DNA of 27,469 nucleotides from an uncultured Collinsella sp. (lineage in GTDB: Bacteria > Actinomycetota > Coriobacteriia > Coriobacteriales > Coriobacteriaceae), in the NCBI GenBank assembly GCA_902493515.1, contig CABUPE010000030.1:1-27469 (forward strand), in the 5' to 3' direction. Positions 21,561 through 27,469 of the stretch are shown here, piece by piece (the stretch's first letter is position 1; each line of letters opens with the position of its first letter). The translations under genes and the position numbers were made by a program. The notes beneath the pieces were generated by a model, which saw only the letters and a program-made list of their open reading frames with translations, did no database searches and was not told the origin of the DNA.

Positions 21561-22103
21561 TTACTTGTCGTCGTTGAGATTTTGCTTGATGTCGTCCGCG
21601 GCATCGGCAGCGTGATTCATAAGGTTGTTGATGTTGCCGGGTACGTCGCCGTCGCTATCGATGCGGTAACGCATGCCAAAGAACAGGCCAATCAGCATCA
21701 GCCATATCGTGGCGCCCCAGGCAAACAGCGCGACGATGGGGATCAGGATGGGAATGTTGAGGATGATCGCGTCGCGGCGCGTGGCGATAAACTTGGTGTC
21801 CAGGCTCAGGCGGAAGAGCTTTTTGAGGTACTCCCACACGCTGTCCATCTTCTTGGAAAAGTCGGTCTTTTCGCTCGACTTTTCGTAGGCGGCCTGCGCG
21901 GCGACCATCTCGGCCGAGGGCTCGTCGACCGGCGCGGACTCGGTGGCGGCGTGCGCCGACGTGGTCTGGGTCTTGCCCTGCGACTCGAGCCAAATGATGG
22001 CATCCAGGACGTTGCCGTCGGCAGCGTCGAGCGCGGTCTTGGCATCGGTGTAGCTCACGTTGCACTTGGTGCGGATTGTTTCAACTTTTTCGAGGTCGTC
22101 CAT
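21561..22103 (-). CDS. UBA-like/DUF4342-type membrane protein
   Basis: The 180-aa protein begins with a UBA/TS-N-like three-helix domain (about 1-42; VETIRTKCNVSYTDAKTALD and GNVLDAIIWLESQG). An Ala/Ser/Glu-rich linker follows, then one or two hydrophobic segments (about 112-127 and 130-144), and a charged tail ending DIKQNLNDDK. This arrangement matches DUF4342, a family often encoded next to two-component systems or phage-shock-like genes. ATG 22103 has GAAAGGA upstream. It is the first gene of an operon with the response regulator and kinase, so it may be their target, a modulator or a stress-envelope protein. The function is not established. Confidence 0.8.
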   Translation of the reverse strand: MDDLEKVETIRTKCNVSYTDAKTALDAADGNVLDAIIWLESQGKTQTTSAHAATESAPVDEPSAEMVAAQAAYEKSSEKTDFSKKMDSVWEYLKKLFRLSLDTKFIATRRDAIILNIPILIPIVALFAWGATIWLMLIGLFFGMRYRIDSDGDVPGNINNLMNHAADAADDIKQNLNDDK

Positions 22104-22196
22104 GACCTGTCCTTTCGTTCGATGGGCGCGAGCGTTGCGTTCGGCGGCCTGCGTTGCGCGGCGCCGCCCCGCCCTTGGTCGAACTCTATAGTGCAG

Positions 22197-22224
22197 GTTA
22201 TAGATTAAGCGATTCTTGAGCCAA
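22197..22224 (-). promoter_or_regulatory. possible promoter of the DUF4342/two-component operon
   Basis: On the minus strand TTGGCT (22219-22224) stands 16 bp before TATAAC (22197-22202), giving a leader of about 87 nt. The rest of the 333-bp gap (22104-22436) shows only a 7-bp TGCCGCC/GGCGGCA hairpin at 22373-22398 and a weak TATTAG box near 22267 that could serve the next + gene. Confidence 0.4.
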
Positions 22225-22436
22225 GATTAACGTTGGATGAGTTTTTGGGTAGCGGTGGGAAAAGTATTAGACCTCTATAGCGGGGGATGTGGTGCCGGTG
22301 CAAAACGGCGTCAAAGGTTGGTCGAGCAGGCGGTTTCTCCATTGATGTCCGCACGGCATGTGACACTTACCCTGCCGCCCCGCTCTGCCGCGGCGGCATG
22401 CGTCTGAACAACGACCCTCTAAGGAGTTCGATACCG

Positions 22437-22676
22437 ATGAGTGACAACGCAGAGCATCTCGCAAAGAAGCGCGTCAAGGACGCGGGGCCGTGCCTCGCGC
22501 TGTGCGTAGCCGGCGCAGCGGTCGCGCTGCTGGCTGTTCTGGGGCCATTCGACGTGCTCCGAAGTGCCAGTTCCCTGCACGTTTGCATGGCCCTTGCCGG
22601 CGCCATGATGACCGGCGGCGTGCTCGATCTGATTTTTTGGGTGCTTGACCCGTTTGGATGGAAGAACGAGGGGTAG
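22437..22676 (+). CDS. small two-helix membrane protein, unknown function
   Basis: The 79-aa protein has a charged N-terminus (MSDNAEHLAKKRVKDAG), then two hydrophobic helices (about 18-38, PCLALCVAGAAVALLAVLGP, and about 48-70, VCMALAGAMMTGGVLDLIFWVL), and ends DPFGWKNEG. ATG 22437 is chosen because TAAGGAG lies upstream. A longer in-frame reading from 22287 lacks a ribosome site. I recognise no family. It stands alone between the two-component operon and the metallophosphoesterase gene, 85 bp before the latter, and could be co-transcribed with it. Confidence 0.65.
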   Translation: MSDNAEHLAKKRVKDAGPCLALCVAGAAVALLAVLGPFDVLRSASSLHVCMALAGAMMTGGVLDLIFWVLDPFGWKNEG

Positions 22677-22761
22677 GTCCCAAAGGATGGAAGGGCTGGA
22701 ACGGTTGGCTTAGTGATCGTGCAGAATGTGGGCTAGCGACTTACAGGGAAGTGGTGATCCG

Positions 22762-23487
22762 ATGACGGTCTATGTGACGGGCGATATTCACGGCGGCGTC
22801 GACATGCAAAAGCTTCGCGACTGGGATCTTGGGGATGGTCTGACGAGTGACGACTATCTCATCATCGCGGGCGACTTTGGCTTTCCGTGGGATTTCTCTG
22901 CCGAGGAATGTGCCGACATCGCCTGGCTGGAGTCGCGCCCCTATACCGTGCTGTTCGCCGACGGCAACCACGAACGTTTCGATCACTGGGCGGAGCGTCC
23001 CATGGAACTGTGGCACGGCGGCCTGACGCAGCGCCTGTCGGACACCTCGCCCATCCGACGCCTGACGCGCGGCGAGGTTTTTGAGCTCGACGGCTCAACG
23101 ATCTTTACCATGGGCGGCGCCACGAGCGTGGACAAGGAATACCGCATTCCGTATTCCAGCTGGTGGCCGCAGGAGCTGCCGGACGAGCGCAACTTTGAGG
23201 AGGCGCGGGCAAAGTTCGACAGCGTGGGCTGGACGGTCGACTACGTGATCACCCACACCTGCTCTACGCGCATGCTTTCGTCCACGCTTTATCCAACGCC
23301 CGGCTGGAATTGCCCCTCCGTTGATCGGCTTACGGCATTTTTCGATGAGCTGGAAGACTGCTTGGACTACAAGCGCTGGTACTACGGGCATTTTCATCGG
23401 GATACCAACCCGGCCGAGCGTCACACCGTGCTCTACGACTGCATCGTTCGCTTGGGCGACGAACTCCAGCCCTGGGATGTTGCGTAG
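22762..23487 (+). CDS. calcineurin-like metallophosphoesterase
   Basis: The 241-aa cytoplasmic protein has the complete motif set: TGDIHGG at the N-terminus, IAGDFGFPWD, FADGNHERFD, then VDYVITHTCS and WYYGHFHRD. These supply two-metal ligands and the catalytic His. It is a single-domain Ser/Thr-phosphatase-like or ApaH-like protein; related proteins are annotated only as metallophosphatases, with unknown substrates. ATG 22762 has AGGGAAG upstream and the protein then begins with the first beta strand, as usual. It converges with the GluQ-RS gene with just 15 bp between stops. Confidence 0.88.
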   Translation: MTVYVTGDIHGGVDMQKLRDWDLGDGLTSDDYLIIAGDFGFPWDFSAEECADIAWLESRPYTVLFADGNHERFDHWAERPMELWHGGLTQRLSDTSPIRRLTRGEVFELDGSTIFTMGGATSVDKEYRIPYSSWWPQELPDERNFEEARAKFDSVGWTVDYVITHTCSTRMLSSTLYPTPGWNCPSVDRLTAFFDELEDCLDYKRWYYGHFHRDTNPAERHTVLYDCIVRLGDELQPWDVA

Positions 23488-23502
23488 AGGCGGGGTGGCT
23501 GG

Positions 23503-24504
23503 CTACTCGACCGTTACAGTGATGTTCTCCCGATGCGCGCGGATGACGTTCCAGCTAAAGTGCTCGACCAGCTGCTCGGCAGAGCGCGGTGTGGCGTCCG
23601 GCGCGATGCCTGTTTGCCCGGCGAGCCATCCCAGCAGCGCCTCGGGCGTGCCAAAGCGTGCACGTAGTTCGCCCAGGTCCAGGTCGCGGTCTCGCTTGGA
23701 TAGGCGGCGGCCGTCCGGCGACATGAGCAGTGGGATGTGCGCGTAGCGCGGCGTGGGAAGTCCCAGCAGATGTTGCAGGTAGATCTGGCGCGGCGTGGAA
23801 CCAAGCAGGTCGCATCCGCGTACGATCTCGGTGACGCCCATGGCAGCGTCGTCGACCACCACGGCCAGCTGATAGGCAAACACGCCGTCGCTGCGGCGCA
23901 CCAAAAAGTCGCCGCACTCGGTGGCGAGTGCCTCGCATTGGGCTCCGTACGTGCGGTCTACGAATTCGATCACGTCGCCCGCGAGGTCGTCGACGGTGGG
24001 CACGCGCAGGCGCGTGGCCGGAGCGCGCAGGATGCTGCGGCGGGCAACCTCCTCGGCAGAAAGGCCTCGGCAGGCGCCGCGGTAGATGGGCGTGCCGTCG
24101 CTGGCGTGCGGCGCGCTCGCGGCGTGGAGTTCGGCACGCGTGCAAAAACAGGGATAGGTGAGGCCGGCGTCTTGCAGCTGGCGCAGGGCGTCCTCGTACA
24201 GATCCAGGCGATCGTGCTGGTAGTAGGGGCCTTCGTCCCACTCGAGCCCCAGCCAGGCCAGGTCGTCAATCAGTTGAGCGGCAAGCTCGGGGCGCTTGCA
24301 GCGATCGTCCAGGTCCTCGATACGCAACACGATGCTGCCGCCCTGGCTGCGGGCCGAAAGCCATGCGCACAGGCAGCTGAACACGTTGCCCAAGTGCATG
24401 CGGCCCGAGGGCGACGGGGCAAAGCGGCCCACGACGGGGGTGGGCACTGCCGTTGCTGGCGCGTCCGCGGCGTGTGTTGCTATGTTGCGTGCGTTGATAT
24501 CCAT
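23503..24504 (-). CDS. gluQ: glutamyl-Q tRNA(Asp) synthetase (GluQ-RS)
   Basis: GluQ-RS activates glutamate and attaches it to the queuosine base in the anticodon of tRNA-Asp. It is a truncated GluRS catalytic core. The 333-aa protein shows the HIGH-region GRFAPSPSGRMHLGN (26-40), the segment RIEDLDDR, a zinc motif C119-x-C121, Y141 and C145, and a KMSKS-like RLSKRDRDL. It lacks the anticodon-binding domain of true GluRS, as expected. A C-terminal STLAL-like part (SWNVIRAHRENITVTVE) is poorly recognised. ATG 24504 is preferred over an in-frame start at 24768, which would add 88 unrelated residues. TATACT just 7 bp upstream suggests a leaderless mRNA. Queuosine genes are not in this window. 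Confidence 0.9.
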   Translation of the reverse strand: MDINARNIATHAADAPATAVPTPVVGRFAPSPSGRMHLGNVFSCLCAWLSARSQGGSIVLRIEDLDDRCKRPELAAQLIDDLAWLGLEWDEGPYYQHDRLDLYEDALRQLQDAGLTYPCFCTRAELHAASAPHASDGTPIYRGACRGLSAEEVARRSILRAPATRLRVPTVDDLAGDVIEFVDRTYGAQCEALATECGDFLVRRSDGVFAYQLAVVVDDAAMGVTEIVRGCDLLGSTPRQIYLQHLLGLPTPRYAHIPLLMSPDGRRLSKRDRDLDLGELRARFGTPEALLGWLAGQTGIAPDATPRSAEQLVEHFSWNVIRAHRENITVTVE

Positions 24505-24511
24505 GCGGACG

Positions 24512-24517
24512 AGTATA
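24512..24517 (-). promoter_or_regulatory. -10 box of gluQ placed for leaderless transcription
   Basis: TATACT on the minus strand ends seven bases before the ATG at 24504, so the expected transcription start coincides with the start codon. There is no Shine-Dalgarno sequence between. The -35 region is GC-rich and poor. Confidence 0.45.
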
Positions 24518-24641
24518 GCGCGGGGCGCGGTGGGGGAGACGCTGCCGTGGCCTGCAAGTTGCCGAGGCCGCGCGTTGCGCGTGCCGGACCACCGGCTCGA
24601 CAGCTCGATCGCCGCCCGCCAGCCCAACCCCTCAAACGACA

Positions 24642-24677
24642 GAAACCCCGGCAGCTCTTCGCAACTGCCGGGGTTTC
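24642..24677. other. 13-bp perfect GC-rich hairpin between divergent genes
   Basis: GAAACCCCGGCAG (24642-24654) pairs fully with CTGCCGGGGTTTC (24665-24677). On the minus strand TTTCTGTCGTTT follows the stem, so it could terminate a leftward transcript, but no gene is seen to its right on that strand. The gap 24505-25013 also contains a bulged GAGCG/CGCTC hairpin around 24698-24735 and a repeat pair at 24848-24900. No protein or known RNA family was recognised in it. Confidence 0.6.
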
Positions 24678-24847
24678 CGCGGAAAAGGGGGACATGATCC
24701 TCGAGCGAACGGCAAAGGGGCAAACCGTTTTCGCTCAACTGCTTTATGCCCCTCAGCTGGCGGCTCAATCAGCGCATGCCGCGCCCACACAAAGCCGCTA
24801 CACCTGTGACGGAGCTATGAAGTGGTATCTATTGCTGGCGCAGGCCA

Positions 24848-24900
24848 TGCCAAGGAGTGTCCTAGATTGCCGGCAGATAAGGAACGTCCCTAGGTGCCGG
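24848..24900. repeat. pair of 27-nt GGGGAC-type repeats, inverted (copy C)
   Basis: Read on the minus strand it is CCGGCACCTAGGGACGTTCC... followed by CCGGCAATCTAGGACACTCC.... The CGT-type unit is first and the CAC-type unit second, with a 27-nt period. It closely matches copy B at 16206-16259. It lies about 113 bp upstream of the DUF2207 gene. Confidence 0.8.
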
Positions 24901-25013
24901 TCGCGGGCGTGACTTTCGTCCCGTTTGATACTCCGCTGGCCTAGATGTTCGTCATGTGCGCCCGTAAACGTGGGACAATGGCGTTACTGGTATCACAGAC
25001 AAAGGATGTGCCC

Positions 25014-26957
25014 ATGAACGACTCCGTTGCCAAAACCTGTCGGCAGCGCCGCCTGTTTGCGCGATTCGCTTCCGTCTGCGTGCTCGTCGCGCTTGCGCTG
25101 CTGCTGTTGCCCGCCGTTGCACGTGCCGACGGGTATTCTATGACCCAAACCTACATCGGCGCCACGGTCGAGGCCGATGGATCGCTGACCGTTGTCGAGG
25201 GACGCCAGTTTGATTTCGACGACGACATCAACGGCGTGTTTTGGGAGATCAATACGGGCACCAACCAGCAGGGCGGCACGGCGGGCGTTGACGTGCTGAG
25301 TGTCGAGGAAGAGGACACCGCGTTTAACAAAGTCGATAGCGCGAACAAGGGCGACTCTGGCGTCTATACGGTCGAGCAGACCGGTGACGGCGTAAGGATT
25401 AAGGTGTTCAGCCCTCACGAGAGCGGCGACAGTGCAATCTACTACGTGAGTTATTCCATGACCGGTGCAGTCATGAACTGGGCCGATACCGCCGAGCTCT
25501 ACTGGAAGTTCGTGGGTGACGGCTGGTCTGCGGATTCCGACGATGTCGAGATGGAAGTGCGCTTCGCAAATGCCGCTGCCGGGACGGCGGCCGTCAAAGG
25601 CGATAACTTCCGCGCATGGGGCCACGGTCCGCTGACGGGCGACGTGTCGCTCGATGAGGACGAGCCCATGGTCACCTATACCATTCCCTGCGTGCATCAG
25701 GGCGAATTCGCCGAGGCACGCATCGCCTTCCCCAGCGACTGGGTGCCGCAGCTTGCCGCCGCGGGCGAAGAGCGCATGTCAACGATCCTGAGTGAAGAGA
25801 AGGAATGGGCCGACGAAGCTAACGCCCGCCGCGCTCACGCTCGCATGATTGCCAATGCACTTGCCGTGCTAAGTGTTGTTGCGGCGGTGGCCTTTACCGG
25901 CACAATCGTTATGCTCAAGCTGCGCAAGCGCAAGCCCAAGCCGCTTTTCCAGGACGAATATTTCCGCGATGTGCCTTCGGCCGACCATCCCGCCGTGCTT
26001 TCGGCCCTCATGAGCTGGAACGAGGTGCCCGATCAGGCATATATCGCCACGCTCATGAAGCTCACTGACGACCGTGTGATCAAGCTGGAGCAGGCGACCG
26101 TGACCAAGGCCAAGAAGGGTCTGTTGGGGCGTGAAAAAGAAGAGCAGACGTATCGCGTGACGGTGAGTGATGCGGGCTGGAAGTCGGCCAAGGGCATTGA
26201 CCACATGGTGCTCAAGGTCTTCTTTGCCGGTGCTAAGCCTGACGAGAACGGTGACCGTTCGCGCACGTTCGACGAGCTGCAGCACTACGTCAAGCAGCAC
26301 GCTACACCCGTGGGTGATAAGCTCGAGGACTATCAGAACACCGTTAAGGGCAAGCTGGCCGATAGCGAGTACGTTGCCTCGGACGGCATTGTTGCAATGG
26401 TGTTTTGCCTGGTTCTTGGTATCCTGATTGCCTTTGTTCCCGTGGGATCCATCTTCTTTACCGATGGCGCACAGGCGAACATTACCGCCGCGGTTATCTC
26501 GGTGCCGATTGTGCTGGTGGGTATCGGCGTGGGCCTTACGTTCCGCCGCTTTACGCCGGAGGGCGCCGAGGTGGCGGCTCGCTGCATGGCACTTAAGCAT
26601 TGGCTCGAGGACTTCACTCGTCTAAAGGAAGCCATCCCGGGCGATCTGGTGCTGTGGAACAAGCTGCTGGTGATGGGCGTTGCCCTGGGCGTTTCGAAAG
26701 AAGTGCTGCGACAGCTGGCCGAGGCCGTGCCTGCGGACCTGCGCAACAGCGACGATTTCTACGACAACTACCCCTGCTACTGGTGGTACTACCATCATTA
26801 CGGTACCGAGTCCCCGCTCGATTCATTCGATGACGTGTATCACGAGACCATCCGCGAGCTGGCTTCGAGCTCCGATAGCTCGAGCGGCGGCAGCGGCGGC
26901 GGCTTCTCTGGCGGCGGTGGTGGCGGCGTCGGCGGAGGCGGCGGCGGAACGTTCTAG
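25014..26957 (+). CDS. DUF2207 family membrane protein
   Basis: The 647-aa envelope protein has an N-terminal signal peptide (about 1-38, hydrophobic core ASVCVLVALALLLLPAV, likely cut after ARA). It continues with a beta-rich extracytoplasmic domain (about 40-260) typical of DUF2207. A transmembrane helix (about 280-300), a cytoplasmic stretch with KRKPKPLFQDEYFRDVPSADHPAVL, and two more helices (about 455-475 and 490-510) follow. The end is DSSSGGSGGGFSGGGGGGVG, the Gly-rich tail characteristic of the family. ATG 25014 has AAAGGA upstream; an in-frame ATG at 24945 would precede the signal with 23 poor residues. Function is unknown; the C-terminal glycine tail suggests flexible surface or membrane-proximal contacts. 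Confidence 0.9.
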   Translation: MNDSVAKTCRQRRLFARFASVCVLVALALLLLPAVARADGYSMTQTYIGATVEADGSLTVVEGRQFDFDDDINGVFWEINTGTNQQGGTAGVDVLSVEEEDTAFNKVDSANKGDSGVYTVEQTGDGVRIKVFSPHESGDSAIYYVSYSMTGAVMNWADTAELYWKFVGDGWSADSDDVEMEVRFANAAAGTAAVKGDNFRAWGHGPLTGDVSLDEDEPMVTYTIPCVHQGEFAEARIAFPSDWVPQLAAAGEERMSTILSEEKEWADEANARRAHARMIANALAVLSVVAAVAFTGTIVMLKLRKRKPKPLFQDEYFRDVPSADHPAVLSALMSWNEVPDQAYIATLMKLTDDRVIKLEQATVTKAKKGLLGREKEEQTYRVTVSDAGWKSAKGIDHMVLKVFFAGAKPDENGDRSRTFDELQHYVKQHATPVGDKLEDYQNTVKGKLADSEYVASDGIVAMVFCLVLGILIAFVPVGSIFFTDGAQANITAAVISVPIVLVGIGVGLTFRRFTPEGAEVAARCMALKHWLEDFTRLKEAIPGDLVLWNKLLVMGVALGVSKEVLRQLAEAVPADLRNSDDFYDNYPCYWWYYHHYGTESPLDSFDDVYHETIRELASSSDSSSGGSGGGFSGGGGGGVGGGGGGTF

Positions 26958-26971
26958 CGCGTTCTGATTTT

Positions 26972-27021
26972 TGGGATGGATCTTCTCCGGCGACTGTTGG
27001 CGGAAAATCTATCCCATTTTT
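26972..27021 (+). terminator. intrinsic terminator after the DUF2207 gene
   Basis: TGGGATGGAT (26972-26981) pairs with ATCTATCCCA (27007-27016), with a G-T pair and an inner CCG/CGG closure. T5 follows. The 3' arm can instead pair with 27029-27048 (AATGGGTCTATCTTTCC), giving a competing hairpin. Confidence 0.7.
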
Positions 27022-27072
27022 ATGCTTTGAAATGGGTCTATCTTTCCGTTACGGATCCCCACACAGGGGGCA

Positions 27073-27302
27073 GTGGGCAAAAAATGCCAAATATGAGTAC
27101 TGTTGCCATTATAGTGACATATATTTGCACTAAATAATGGGCTCCTAATGAGATTATCTCTCGTTAGGGGCCCATTTTATTGAACATTTGTGGAAATACG
27201 TCAGCTCGCCTGACTGGCTGCTATGTCTAAAAGCCTCTAAAATGCCCCAAATCGCTGCTACTAAAAAGGTAACAGTACTCATATTTGATGTTTTTTGCCC
27301 AC
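27073..27302. repeat. 230-bp element bounded by ~40-bp inverted repeats
   Basis: The left arm starts GTGGGCAAAAAATGCCAAAT and the right arm, reverse-complemented from 27302, starts GTGGGCAAAAAACATCAAAT. Both continue ATATGAGTACTGTT and then a weaker match. About 35 of the first 42 positions agree. The interior carries the hairpin at 27136-27178 and no convincing gene. This is the architecture of a MITE-like element. The surrounding 26958-27469 gap has no protein gene. Confidence 0.8.
27136..27180. terminator. bidirectional terminator-like hairpin inside the inverted-repeat element
   Basis: AATGGGCTCCTAA pairs with TTAGGGGCCCATT (one G-T pair), flanked by A-rich sequence on the left and TTTTATTG on the right. 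An inner GAGATTATCTC hairpin extends it. It could stop transcription both ways. Confidence 0.6.
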
Positions 27303-27360
27303 AGCTATTTGCAGACCCCTCTATAGGGCGACGCCAACGAGGGTTTCGTCGACTGTGTTA

Positions 27361-27421
27361 CCCAAGAATGTCCCCAACAACTAGGTGCGGTTGCTGCCAA
27401 GGAGTGTCCCGGGGTGCCGGC
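27361..27421. repeat. degenerate GGGGAC-type repeat pair, inverted (copy D)
   Basis: On the minus strand CCGGCACCCCGGGACACTCC... is followed by GCACCTAGTTGTTGGGGACATTC.... The cores are 36 nt apart instead of 27 and the unit order differs from the other copies, so this is a diverged or rearranged member. It lies near the right edge of the window. Confidence 0.6.
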
Positions 27422-27469
27422 ACAGACGATATGAGCAGGACATAAAAACATTGAGAGCCCCTGCTGCAT

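Noticed and set aside
19556..22208. Long plus-strand open frames opposite the kinase, regulator and DUF4342 genes
   Set aside because: The minus-strand frames contain complete, ordered domains; the plus-strand ones show none.
23737..24912. Plus-strand open frame of 391 codons opposite gluQ
   Set aside because: Antisense shadow of a well-supported synthetase gene.
27188..27445. Plus-strand 85-codon open frame at the right edge
   Set aside because: It crosses the inverted-repeat arm and GGGGAC repeats, has no ribosome site and no protein-like composition.

Overview
The window is high-GC DNA with strong GAG/GCC/CTG/GGC codon preference. Its gene set points to a Coriobacteriia actinobacterium, most likely a Collinsella or close relative. 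This assignment is inference from gene order, protein style and repeat types; no rRNA is present to confirm it.

Layout. (1) 1-1077: the tail of a SIS-domain sugar-phosphate protein and a TIM-barrel isomerase/epimerase, together resembling the FrlB/FrlC pair of fructosamine catabolism. (2) 1248-9352: a histidine biosynthesis operon on the + strand in the order hisZ-hisG fusion, hisD, hisC, hisB, hisH, hisA, hisF, hisI, hisE. The only missing step, histidinol-phosphate phosphatase, is supplied by a PHP-family gene directly downstream on the - strand (9500-10411). (3) 10711-16130: a stand-alone LarC C-terminal domain protein, a YfcE-type phosphodiesterase, MazG, enolase, a FtsB/DivIC-like division protein and a Ppx/GppA phosphatase, all +. 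(4) 16276-18574: a DUF4143-type AAA ATPase that looks less GC-rich than its neighbours, 33-bp tandem repeats at its promoter, tRNA-Leu(UAA), and a membrane-anchored helical-repeat protein, all -. (5) 18738-19411: a lone PTS IIB (galactitol type) followed by a VOC-fold protein, +. (6) 19466-22103: an operon on - encoding a UBA-like/DUF4342 membrane protein, an OmpR-family response regulator and its sensor kinase. (7) 22437-26957: a small two-helix membrane protein, a metallophosphoesterase, GluQ-RS (-) and a DUF2207 membrane protein (+). (8) 26958-27469: non-coding DNA full of inverted repeats.

The most unusual layer is non-coding. Long palindromes and GGGGAC-type repeats occupy nearly every larger intergenic gap. 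The clearest class is a pair of 27-nt units, the first with core GGACGTTCY and the second with GGACAGTCY or GGACACTCC, seen at 9348-9401, 16206-16259 and 24848-24900. At two of these sites it abuts a ~67-bp hairpin with arms AAGTTGCGGTG. Other hairpins lie inside the his operon (hisB-hisH, hisF-hisI), between divergent genes (10540-10604) and at the right edge (27073-27302). They look like REP/MITE-like elements moved in trans, but no transposase is present in the window, so that is inference.
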